DNA of 64,000 nt, from NCBI GenBank assembly GCA_965116395.1, contig OZ220684.1:2542001-2606000 (forward strand). Reading direction: 5' to 3'. The notes beneath the pieces were generated by a model, which was given only the letters and a program-made list of their open reading frames with translations, searched no databases and was not told the origin of the DNA. Below, in pieces: positions 56,541-64,000 of the stretch. The translations under genes were made by a program, and so were the position numbers. This DNA is from Bin5 sp965116395 (GTDB lineage: Bacteria > Chloroflexota > Anaerolineae > Caldilineales > Caldilineaceae). Position 1 is the first letter of the stretch, and every line of letters begins with the position of its first letter.

Positions 56541-57077
56541 TTGGCCTATAATATCGCCAAACTCCCGGAAAGACCGATTCTGACTGACCAGCAAATCCAA
56601 GATCTGTTAGACATTCCTAAGACAATCGGCGAGAAGGCACCTGGCAAAGGATACAAAGAGGAAAACAACCAGAGACGCTGCGATCTGAAACTGGAAACCG
56701 CTTCGGACGACGGCGCGATATTCTCAGTCTTCATTCGAAATCACAACATATTCATCGAAAACTTTACCATGGGGCTGCGCTATCAGACCAACAGCAAAGC
56801 GCTAAAGACTATCACTCTGGTTCGCTACAACGGGGCACACGGAGAATCAAGCCGGCATCCTGATGGCCATTATGCCCTTCCGCACATTCACCGCATCTCC
56901 GAACAAGAATTAGCTTCTGGGAGCAGTGACCCCCAAGAGCGGTATCGAGAAATTACTGACCGATACAGCACTTATGAACAGGCTCTCAGAATCTTTTTTG
57001 AGGATATCGGCGTAACGAACTACGCCGAATATTTCCCCGAAGCGCTTCAACCAAGGCTTATTGATGAACATCGATAG
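56541..57077 (+). CDS. Hypothetical protein (DUF6978-like), first gene of overlapping pair
   Basis: 178 residues from a TTG at 56541, six bases after AGGAG; a TTG at 56523 is a less likely start. Has RPILTDQQIQDLLDIPK at its start, a central strand part (DDGAIFSVFIRNHNIFIENF) and a conserved-looking GESSRHPDGHYALPHIHRI with His residues. Resembles DUF6978 by memory of the family; not verified. Overlaps the next gene by 14 bases. Confidence 0.7.
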   Translation: MAYNIAKLPERPILTDQQIQDLLDIPKTIGEKAPGKGYKEENNQRRCDLKLETASDDGAIFSVFIRNHNIFIENFTMGLRYQTNSKALKTITLVRYNGAHGESSRHPDGHYALPHIHRISEQELASGSSDPQERYREITDRYSTYEQALRIFFEDIGVTNYAEYFPEALQPRLIDEHR

Positions 57078-57837
57078 CGTTCGAGAATCCCTCAATACTC
57101 CCCTTTCCGCCGGCTTCGACCTCTACGAACGCCGCCCCGGCAAACATCAACTCATCTTGCCTATTCTCCACGAAGACGGTGACATGGTGGAAATCTACCT
57201 GCAGGACAGCCCAAAAGGGGAAGGGTACGTCCGCATCTGCGACTACGGCCTGACCCTTATGCGTCTTTCCTACACCTACGAAATCTCCACTCCCACGCGC
57301 CAGCAGATTTTCGACAGCATTCTCATCAACAACGGCGTCGGTAATGAGGCGGGCAACCTCTATTTGGACGCCCCTATGGACAAACTCTCCGAAAGCATAC
57401 TCCAGTTCGCGGGTTGCACTCAGAAGATATGCAACATGCGCTATTGGAGTCGAGAAATCACGCGCAGCGCTTTCTATGAAGATCTGGAAGTCTATATCAC
57501 ATCCGATCTGGCGACATTCTCTCCCGGTGCCAACCAGTTTCCGCTTCCAGATTTCCCTATCGGCGTGGATTGGTCTCTGACCTTTAAGAGTTGGAACTTC
57601 TATCTGTTTGGAGTGCATAGCAACGACAAAGCCAAGAACGTTGCCCTAGCGCTGCTCGAATACCAGATGGCGAATCTACTCTTCATCGGCCTTGTCGTTT
57701 ACGAAGACATGGAAACGCTTGGCAAAAAAGAACGTATCTTCCTCACTCGCAACGCCGACAAACAGTATCCCGGCCTGACAGACTTCCAGAAGACAAGCGT
57801 TCGGGATATTCCCAGGCTTGTCGGCGTCCCCGCATAG
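57064..57837 (+). CDS. DUF1828-like protein, second gene of overlapping pair
   Basis: 257 residues from the ATG at 57064. The N-terminal half fits DUF1828: MVEIYLQDSPKGEGYVRICD and YGLTLMRLSY (D-G---R--D-G-TL). The C-terminal half (VDWSLTFKSWNFYLFGVHSNDKAK) matches the companion domain that often follows. Such genes are common in defence and toxin-like loci but no function is proved. The 14-base overlap with the upstream gene suggests joint action. Confidence 0.72.
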   Translation: MNIDSVRESLNTPLSAGFDLYERRPGKHQLILPILHEDGDMVEIYLQDSPKGEGYVRICDYGLTLMRLSYTYEISTPTRQQIFDSILINNGVGNEAGNLYLDAPMDKLSESILQFAGCTQKICNMRYWSREITRSAFYEDLEVYITSDLATFSPGANQFPLPDFPIGVDWSLTFKSWNFYLFGVHSNDKAKNVALALLEYQMANLLFIGLVVYEDMETLGKKERIFLTRNADKQYPGLTDFQKTSVRDIPRLVGVPA

Positions 57838-58254
57838 TGAGTTCCGACTTAGACACCAGACGAACTACTGAAGCGTCCGCATCACCCTTCTCTCCAGTCC
57901 AAACCGGCCTACAGACCCTCAGGCATCGACCGAATCTTCTTCGTTTCTACGCCACCCCACACCTCTAAACCCAGGCCTGTCCCCTACCCCCAAAATGCCG
58001 AGATTGCCCTCTGCCCCACAATCTGCTATACTTGTAACCAACTGTCGTTAAGCTTGTACGATTTTGATAGATTCGTATGTCCGAAGTGGGTTCTGCCCAC
58101 TTTTCTTGTTCTACGGGCTCGTTGCCTGCAATATCTGTTCGGAGCATATGTCTGTCTGCCTCTGTGTTTTCGTCTGCTGACGTCTTCATCGCTCGGGCAT
58201 CTGGCGGCGGTCAACATGCTAAGGTGTCAAGTTTTCAGGAGTAGTTGAACAAAA
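57838..58254 (+). promoter_or_regulatory. Promoter and long leader of nusA
   Basis: TTGCCC (58004-58009), 17-base spacer, TATACT (58027-58032) give a leader of about 215 bases. In it AAGTGGG-TTCTG-CCCACTT (58084-58102) is a seven-bp hairpin followed by TTCTTGTT, like an attenuator. No rimP gene is present at this place. The part before 58004 shows nothing. Confidence 0.65.
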
Positions 58255-60126
58255 ATGTCTAAAGCACTCATCGCTGGGATCAATCAGGTTGCTGTTGACA
58301 AAGACCTCGACAATGAGGTGATTTTCGACGCAATCGAGGCTGCGCTCATTTCAGCCTACAAGCGCAACTACGGCTCCGTCGCCAATGTGACGGCTCAGGT
58401 GGACCGCGCGTCGGGCGAGATGAGCGTGTTCGCCGAGAAAGAGGTAGTCGAAGATATCCTCAACCCGAATACCGAAATTCTGTTAGACGATGCCAAAACC
58501 GTGGAGCCGTCTACTGAATTGGGCGATGTCGTTCTGGTGCAGAATACGCCCGACAACTTCGGCCGTATTGCCGCCCAGACCGCCAAACAGGTGATCCTGC
58601 AACGCATTCGAGAGGCTGAACGAGACACCGTCTACGAAAACTTTGTCCACAAAGTTGGCGAGACGATCACTGCACAGGTCCGCAGCATCGATCTCGTCTC
58701 CGGCGCTGTCACCATTCTTATCGATGACAGACACGAGAACCTTCTGCCCCGCGAGGAGCAGATCCCGTCTGAAAATCTGCGCCGGGGAGATTATATCAGT
58801 CTGTATGTGGTGGATGTGCACCGCAGCAGTCGCGGCCCGATGATCAAGCTGAGTCGTACCCATCGCGATCTCCTTCGCCGCCTGATGGAACAGGAGATCC
58901 CGGAGGTGCGGGATGGCACCGTCGAGATCAAGGCCATATCCCGCGAGCCCGGCGCACGCAGCAAAGTAGCCGTTATGGCGACGCTGCCCGGCGTCGACCC
59001 GGTGGGCAGTTGTGTCGGCATGCGCGGCTTGCGCATCCAAAACATCGTAACCGAGCTGGCCGGCGAGAAAATCGACGTCGTCGAGTGGAGCGGAAATCTG
59101 CGCACCTATATCTCCAACGCACTCGGTCCGGCCAAAGTGCAGAGCGTTATCCTCGAAGAAGACACCAACATCAAGACGGCCATCGTAATTGTGCCGGATC
59201 GACAACTCAGCTTGGCCATTGGCAAGGCGGGGCAGAATGCCCGTCTGGCAGCCAAACTGACGGGATGGCGCATCGACATCAAGAGCGAAACCGAAGCCCA
59301 CGCCGAAGGGTTGGACCTGCTGGCGGCCGAACAGGCGCAATTGGCGGCCGGTGAACAGGATCTGCTCAGTATGGCCGAGAAGATTCTGCGCGACAAAGAT
59401 GAATCGGCGACAAGCGAAGATACGTTCCGCCAGGCCGCAGCGCTGCTGCAGCGACGCGATGAAGCAAACAAAACGGCCGATCAGAGCACAGCAACCGAGT
59501 GGCCCGAAGCTTTGCCGCCGCAGGAAGAAGAACGCGGCATTGGCGTCGACGTAGAGGAGGCATTGAGCGCGTTCGATCGCGCGGCGGCTGCTGTCCAGGG
59601 GGAAGAACCGCCTATTACTTCCTTCGACGATATTGCCGTTCCGGAACCGGAGCCGTTTGGCTTCGGCGAGACGTTGGAGGATGAGGAAGAGATTCAAGAA
59701 GAGAGCGACGAAAGCTCTGACACGGGGGAAGAGAGTGAACTGCCCACCCTTCATCCCTCAGAATTGCCGGCGGAAACAACAGAGGAAGAATCCCTGTTGG
59801 AACGTCCGCTCAGACCTGAAGAGTTGCCCCAGGTCATTACTGCCGACATGTTGCGCCAGCGCATGGCCGCGCGCCAGCAGGGAGGCGGTTCGGGCCCAGT
59901 AATCGGTTCAGCCGACGATCTGGAAGTGCCCCCTGAACTGCTCGATTCTCTGGTTGCAACCGAAGAGTCCGACGAAGAGACTGACGAGCAGGAAGCCAAA
60001 CGCGGTAAGGCTCGCCGCGGCAGCCCTACTACACCGAAGCGGCAGCCAAAACGGCAGCGCGCGCGCGGGTCACGCGGGCTCGACGTCGACTTGGACGAAT
60101 TCGATGAAGATGAGTTTAACATTTAG
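58255..60126 (+). CDS. nusA: Transcription elongation/termination factor NusA
   Basis: 623 residues. N-terminal polymerase-binding domain (about 1-130), S1 domain (ETITAQVRSIDLVSGAVTILI), KH1 (GARSKVAVMATLPGVDPVGSCVGMRGLRIQNIV) and KH2 (LSLAIGKAGQNARLAAKLTGWRIDIKSE). The usual core ends near 370; a 250-residue acidic Glu/Asp-rich tail with a basic end (RRGSPTTPKRQPKRQRARGS) follows, as in several Chloroflexota and Actinobacteria. No ribosome site better than AGGAGT twelve bases before the ATG. Confidence 0.95.
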   Translation: MSKALIAGINQVAVDKDLDNEVIFDAIEAALISAYKRNYGSVANVTAQVDRASGEMSVFAEKEVVEDILNPNTEILLDDAKTVEPSTELGDVVLVQNTPDNFGRIAAQTAKQVILQRIREAERDTVYENFVHKVGETITAQVRSIDLVSGAVTILIDDRHENLLPREEQIPSENLRRGDYISLYVVDVHRSSRGPMIKLSRTHRDLLRRLMEQEIPEVRDGTVEIKAISREPGARSKVAVMATLPGVDPVGSCVGMRGLRIQNIVTELAGEKIDVVEWSGNLRTYISNALGPAKVQSVILEEDTNIKTAIVIVPDRQLSLAIGKAGQNARLAAKLTGWRIDIKSETEAHAEGLDLLAAEQAQLAAGEQDLLSMAEKILRDKDESATSEDTFRQAAALLQRRDEANKTADQSTATEWPEALPPQEEERGIGVDVEEALSAFDRAAAAVQGEEPPITSFDDIAVPEPEPFGFGETLEDEEEIQEESDESSDTGEESELPTLHPSELPAETTEEESLLERPLRPEELPQVITADMLRQRMAARQQGGGSGPVIGSADDLEVPPELLDSLVATEESDEETDEQEAKRGKARRGSPTTPKRQPKRQRARGSRGLDVDLDEFDEDEFNI

Positions 60127-60185
60127 GGTGGCCGGTAGTTCGTGAATCACGCCTGGAAAACGTCACCCGCCGTGTAACACCGAAG

Positions 60186-60506
60186 ATGACAAAACGGGCA
60201 AAGGGACCGAAACAAAAACGGGGTGCCCTGCAGACCCCCCAACGGATGTGCATTGCCTGCCGGGAGTCAGATGGAAAGCGCGCCCTGATTCGGCTGGTTC
60301 GGGTTGCAGATGGGGTCGTCCTGGATGAGACCGGCAAAAGGGCCGGCCGCGGCGCATATGTCCACCCGCAGACCAACTGTTGGGAAAGTGCGCTGACCGG
60401 TTCGCTAGTTCAGAAAGCGTTGCGAACAAAAATCAGCGCCGAGAACCTGATAACACTTTCGGCGTCTGTGGCAACACTCTTGCAGGTAGCGGACGAGACC
60501 GCGTAG
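60186..60506 (+). CDS. ylxR: YlxR (DUF448) RNA-binding protein
   Basis: 106 residues. QTPQRMCIACRESDGKRALI (P-R-C-CR---K--L-R) and RAGRGAYVHP are the family motifs. It binds RNA and in known species regulates or partners with RNase P or transcription. Sits in its normal place after nusA. Confidence 0.92.
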   Translation: MTKRAKGPKQKRGALQTPQRMCIACRESDGKRALIRLVRVADGVVLDETGKRAGRGAYVHPQTNCWESALTGSLVQKALRTKISAENLITLSASVATLLQVADETA

Positions 60507-60577
60507 CGGGGAGGAAGAGGGCAAGTCCGTCGGTTACTCTTCACTGACAAGCAACTTCTCCTCAAATCTCGACCTTT

Positions 60578-60612
60578 CACACGGTCTGTCAGCCTTGTGA
60601 ACCGTGTGTTTA
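60578..60612 (+). terminator. Probable terminator after nusA-ylxR
   Basis: CACACGGT (60578-60585) pairs with ACCGTGTG (60601-60608), loop 15, then TTTAAG. Weak T-run. A second hairpin, CTGTTATT...AATAACAG (60648-60673), lies just downstream. Confidence 0.55.
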
Positions 60613-61089
60613 AGAGGAGGTCTGCTGTTCCGTCGTAAGAATTTCAACTGTTATTGCACAATGCAAATAACAGGTTTTCATATCAAGAGCACAATCGCTG
60701 ATTGACAGAGAGAATCCGATGAACATAAGCCGATTGCCCGCTCCCTGACATGTGTCGGAATAGCGGGCTCACATTGGCTGTACTGCAGTTTGGGATGGAG
60801 AGGGGGAAGGTTACAGGGAAGGGAGAGATGGTTGTGTAACGACTAATCTGCCCACCGAAAGTGCCTCTTGGCTCCCCACATTATGACCTCCTCCGCATAC
60901 ATCTGTGCATGCTTCCTATCCCAACCATAAATCTGTGTAAAGTTTGAGCAGTAGCACGCAACTTGGCGCGTGAACGCTTCTCAGCTTCCGTCCCTCTGTG
61001 TTCAGAGGGAGATTTTCGTTGTCAGTTTTGATTCGCGCGGCGTCGTGCAAAACTGGCAACCGGAAGCTATCGACGAAAGGAATGGGAAA
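60613..61089 (+). promoter_or_regulatory. Long intergenic leader of infB with hairpin
   Basis: No gene seen in 477 bases. TCCCTCTG-TGTT-CAGAGGGA (60991-61010) is a perfect eight-bp stem followed by GATTTTCGTTG, similar in place and shape to the nusA leader hairpin. A clear promoter was not found. Confidence 0.55.
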
Positions 61090-62970
61090 ATGACAACCGC
61101 AACGAAAGATCCAATGCAAATCCAGGATGACGGCCCAGCTGACGACGCCTCCAATGGTGAAGACGCTGGGCTGCCAACTTCCATCATTGTGGAGGACTAT
61201 GTCACCGTCCGCGCATTGGCCGAACGAATGGATCGCAGCCCGATCGATCTCATCAAAGTCCTGATGCAGTTCGGCATTATGGCGCCGATCGATCAGACTC
61301 TCGATCATGATACAGCCGCCATCGTCGGCGAAGAGCTCGGCATCGAAGTGCTGTGGCCGGTCCTAGAGGACGAGGAGCCGGAACAGGCGCCCGACGAGGA
61401 TCGAAGACCCAAACAAAGGGTGTTGATCCAGGAAATTGTGGCCGAAGAAGCGGAAAAAAATCTCGTGCCTAGGCCACCAGTTGTGGCGGTCCTCGGGCAC
61501 GTCGATCATGGCAAAACAACACTCCTCGATCGTATCCGTCGCGCTAACGTGGTAGATACCGAGGCCGGCGGCATCACCCAGCATACCGGTGCCTACCAGG
61601 TGGAGGTCGACGGCAGGAAAATTACTTTCCTGGATACCCCCGGCCACGAGGCGTTCACTGCCATGCGGGCACGCGGCGCGCAGGTCACCGACATGGTTAT
61701 CCTCGTCGTTGCCGCCGACGACGGTATCATGCCGCAGACGCGGGAGGCGATCAGCCATGCCAAGGCAGCCGGCGTCACCATTGTCGTCGCGATCAACAAG
61801 GTCGATCGCCCCAACGCCAATATAAACCGGGTGATGGAGGATATGTCGACCGAAGACCTGACGCCGGAAGAATGGGGCGGCGAAACTATCACTGTGCCCA
61901 TCAGCGCACTTAACGGTGACGGTGTCGACGATCTGTTGGAAAACATCCTTGTCGTCGCCGAACTCGACCAGCACACTGCCAACCCTACTGGGCAATGCGT
62001 CGGCACCGTGATCGAGGCCGAGTTGGATAAACAGCGTGGGATCACTGCAACCCTGCTCGTGCAAAACGGTTCCCTCAAACGAGGGGATTCCGTGGTCGTC
62101 GGCGAGAATTGGGGACGTGTCAAGGCTATGTTCGATTACGAGGGGAATCCGTTGAAAGCCGCCGGGCCCAGCACGCCGACCATTATTTTGGGGCTCAATG
62201 GCGTTCCGGACGCCGGCGAGGTCTTTACTGTAACGAAAAACGATAGAGCTGCACGCGCGCTTGCTACCGAACGGCAAGATCAGGCCGCGCGCGCTTCCCA
62301 GATCACTACGAACCTGCCAATGACGCTGGAGGACATGTTCGCCCGCGTCGAAGGCGGAGAAGCCGAAACTCTCAATATCGTCCTGCGGGCTGATGCTCAA
62401 GGAGCGTTGGCCCCAATTGTTCACAGCCTGGAACAGCTTGACAACGATGAGGTCAAGGTAAAAATCATGCAATCGGCTGTTGGTGACATCACCGAGTCCG
62501 ACGTCATGCTCGCTGAAACCAGTCAAGCGATCATCATCGGTTTTGGCGTCAACATAGACAAGTCCGCTCTGGTGCGCGCAGAACAGTCCGGCGTCGAGAT
62601 TCGTCACTATCAGATCATCTACAATTTGATCGAAGATGTGGAGCAGGCGCTTACCGGCATGTTGGACCCTATATTCGAAGAGGTAGTCAGCGGTCATGCC
62701 GAGGTGCGCCAGATGTTCCGCGTGCGTCGCGGCGGCTTGATTGCCGGCTGTATGGTGCTGGACGGCGTTGTCAAACGCAACAGTCAGGCGCGGCTGCTAC
62801 GCAACGAATCTACGATCATCACCACTTCCGTCGAAAACCTCAAACGATTTACCGAAGACGTCACCGAAGTGCGGGCCGGCTATGAGTGCGGCATCAATCT
62901 GGCCGGTGTCAATACAGATCTTCAGGAAGGCGATATCATAGAAGTTTACGAAAGACAACAGGTGCGATAA
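61090..62970 (+). CDS. infB: Translation initiation factor IF-2
   Basis: 626 residues from the ATG at 61090 with AAAGGAA ahead; the frame upstream contains the leader hairpin. Short N domain with IVEDYVTVRALAERMDRSPIDLIKVLMQFGIMA (IF2_N), then G domain: GHVDHGKT at 136-143, DTPGHEAF, NKVDRPNA. Domains II-IV follow to IIEVYERQQVR. It loads initiator tRNA on the 30S subunit. The N-terminal part is short compared with E. coli, as in many Chloroflexota. Confidence 0.96.
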   Translation: MTTATKDPMQIQDDGPADDASNGEDAGLPTSIIVEDYVTVRALAERMDRSPIDLIKVLMQFGIMAPIDQTLDHDTAAIVGEELGIEVLWPVLEDEEPEQAPDEDRRPKQRVLIQEIVAEEAEKNLVPRPPVVAVLGHVDHGKTTLLDRIRRANVVDTEAGGITQHTGAYQVEVDGRKITFLDTPGHEAFTAMRARGAQVTDMVILVVAADDGIMPQTREAISHAKAAGVTIVVAINKVDRPNANINRVMEDMSTEDLTPEEWGGETITVPISALNGDGVDDLLENILVVAELDQHTANPTGQCVGTVIEAELDKQRGITATLLVQNGSLKRGDSVVVGENWGRVKAMFDYEGNPLKAAGPSTPTIILGLNGVPDAGEVFTVTKNDRAARALATERQDQAARASQITTNLPMTLEDMFARVEGGEAETLNIVLRADAQGALAPIVHSLEQLDNDEVKVKIMQSAVGDITESDVMLAETSQAIIIGFGVNIDKSALVRAEQSGVEIRHYQIIYNLIEDVEQALTGMLDPIFEEVVSGHAEVRQMFRVRRGGLIAGCMVLDGVVKRNSQARLLRNESTIITTSVENLKRFTEDVTEVRAGYECGINLAGVNTDLQEGDIIEVYERQQVR

Positions 62971-63052
62971 TAGTTTCTGGTTTTCGGTTTATCGTTTATA
63001 GTGGGTTCGAGTGCCTGACAACCGAAACCGAGGAACTGACGGCATTTTAACT

Positions 63053-63508
63053 ATGACGACCACAATTCGTCAGGAGCGGGCAGCAGAACTGCTCTATCAG
63101 GAACTTTCTATTTTGATCGGCAACGAACTGGATGACCCGGCGTTGGAACTGCTGGCGGTGACGAACGTCGTGGTCAGCCGCGATCTGCGTGTAGCCAAAG
63201 TCTACATTTATCAGGATAGCGACATCCAACGCAGTGTCGTCCTCGCCAAACTGAAAAAAGCCGCCCCTTTCCTGCGACGCCAATTGGCCCAGAGCGTAAC
63301 GTTCCGTGCCGTGCCGGAACTGCTCTTCTACTACGACGATACCCCCGACCAGGCCGCTCGGGTGGATGCACTTTTGCAGAGCATTGCCGCGGAACGAGAG
63401 CTACGCCAGCAGGATGTGAACTACGAGAGGGACTCTCTTTCACCTCCCTCCTCTTCACTCTCTTCCCAGGATTTCTCCACCTACAATGCCCAGAAAGAGG
63501 ATGCATGA
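63053..63508 (+). CDS. rbfA: Ribosome-binding factor A
   Basis: 151 residues from the ATG at 63053 (a GTG at 63011 is an alternative). KH-fold pattern: RQERAAELLYQELSILIGNELDDP, LLAVTNVVVSRDLRVAKVYI and LRRQLAQSVTFRAVPELLFYYDD. It helps mature the 16S rRNA 5-prime end at low temperature. The last 35 residues are a Ser/Pro-rich tail. Its stop overlaps the nrnA start as ATGA. Confidence 0.94.
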   Translation: MTTTIRQERAAELLYQELSILIGNELDDPALELLAVTNVVVSRDLRVAKVYIYQDSDIQRSVVLAKLKKAAPFLRRQLAQSVTFRAVPELLFYYDDTPDQAARVDALLQSIAAERELRQQDVNYERDSLSPPSSSLSSQDFSTYNAQKEDA

Positions 63509-64000
63509 CCCCTAATGCGTCCCTGCTCAAGCAGGGTGCCGCCTGCGGCCGAGAGAGCGTCCCGGTAGCGCCGCCCCCTCTCTTGCTCAGCCTCCTGGAA
63601 TCCAGCCACCATATCCTCTGCATCAGCCATGTAAGCCCTGACGGCGACGCGGTCGGCAGCCTGCTCGGCTTGGGCGGCATTTTGCGCGCGCTGGGCAAAC
63701 GGCCCACTCTGGCTCTCCAGGACGAAATTACGTCGGAGTTTCAGTTTATGCCCGGGGCGGAAATGATCATCGGACCGGCCGAAGTCGCCCACAACTATGA
63801 TCTCATCGTCTGCCTGGACACTTCCAGCATTGATCGCATCGGCACCGTCTACAGTCCTGAAATCCACAATCAAATCCCCCTCGTAGTCATAGACCATCAC
63901 ATCACCAATACGCTTTTCGGTACCGAAAACTGGGTGGAAACAGGCTGCGCAGCCACCTGCCAGATGCTTGTGCCCCTGGCCGATGCTTTGGATGTGCCGT
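63505..64000 (+). CDS. nrnA: DHH-family oligoribonuclease / pAp phosphatase NrnA (partial, runs off the window)
   Basis: First 165 residues. CISHVSPDGDAVGSLLGLGG gives the DxD metal motif, YDLIVCLDTSSIDRIG the second Asp, and VVIDHHITN the DHH motif. It degrades nanoRNA and dephosphorylates pAp. A 35-residue N-terminal stretch precedes the domain. Order infB-rbfA-nrnA is standard. The ATG shares bases with the rbfA stop (ATGA). Confidence 0.92.
   Translation, partial: MTPNASLLKQGAACGRESVPVAPPPLLLSLLESSHHILCISHVSPDGDAVGSLLGLGGILRALGKRPTLALQDEITSEFQFMPGAEMIIGPAEVAHNYDLIVCLDTSSIDRIGTVYSPEIHNQIPLVVIDHHITNTLFGTENWVETGCAATCQMLVPLADALDVP

Noticed and set aside
58483..59754. Minus-strand frame of 423 codons opposite nusA
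   Set aside because: Antisense shadow of nusA S1 and KH domains.
61363..62697. Minus-strand frame of 444 codons opposite infB
   Set aside because: Antisense shadow of the IF-2 G domain and following domains.
63481..63900. Minus-strand frame at the right edge
   Set aside because: Antisense to the nrnA start, which shows DxD and DHH motifs on the plus strand.

Overview
The window reads as bacterial chromosome from a member of the Chloroflexota, probably an Anaerolineae/Caldilineae-like uncultivated lineage. This is inferred from gene content, from three Tat-dependent solute-binding lipoproteins whose mature ends begin with Cys-Ala-rich stretches, from Gram-positive-type LexA boxes (GAAC-N4-GTTC), and from intergenic spacers built of short TGGCCA/TGACCA-like words. 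No rRNA or marker gene is present to settle the taxonomy. One tRNA, about fifty credible protein genes, several relics and many regulatory hairpins can be supported.

Positions 1-10.7 kb: a TIR-domain protein at the left edge, then a nine-gene leftward unit (10735 to 1148) ending in a strong terminator. It holds two sugar-type ABC importers (each a binding protein plus two permeases, no ATPase) interleaved with three phytanoyl-CoA dioxygenase (PhyH)-family oxygenases, two of them recent tandem duplicates. Positions 11-25 kb: housekeeping and envelope genes: a lone PstS-like lipoprotein coupled to uppP, tgt, a Uma2 nuclease with a heptad-repeat tail, recA with a LexA-box promoter, lysA, an EamA transporter, a 43-residue membrane protein, a two-gene glycosyltransferase unit, mazG, and tRNA-Arg(TCG).

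Positions 25.5-38 kb: three consecutive paralogous secreted proteins sharing an unrecognised Y-P-x-G-W domain, two with SH3b repeats, lie directly downstream of uvrA, which has its own LexA box. Next is a tightly overlapped dynamin-like GTPase / GNAT / Nudix unit. Positions 38-44 kb form an accessory island: HigB toxin with a HigA-ImmA fusion, a decayed MntA/HepT pair, an AlbA_2-HATPase protein with an extra C-terminal domain, an IS3 transposase relic, and a class II Fic protein ending in two abutting perfect palindromes.

Positions 44-55 kb are a rightward carbohydrate module: binding protein, two permeases and a sulfatase, followed by a sugar isomerase/epimerase, an M20 dipeptidase and a Gfo/Idh/MocA dehydrogenase, pointing to uptake and breakdown of sulfated or modified sugars. 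A small retropepsin-like protein with its partner and an inverted-repeat operator candidate sits inside it. At 54.9-56.0 kb two membrane proteins are driven from a promoter whose spacer carries a near-perfect copy of the recA LexA box, suggesting an undescribed SOS-regulated membrane unit. At 56.5-57.8 kb an overlapping two-gene hypothetical module (DUF6978-like plus DUF1828-like) follows repeated operator-like words. The right end is the translation/transcription cluster nusA-ylxR, infB-rbfA-nrnA, with hairpin-bearing leaders before nusA and infB and no rimP in its usual place.
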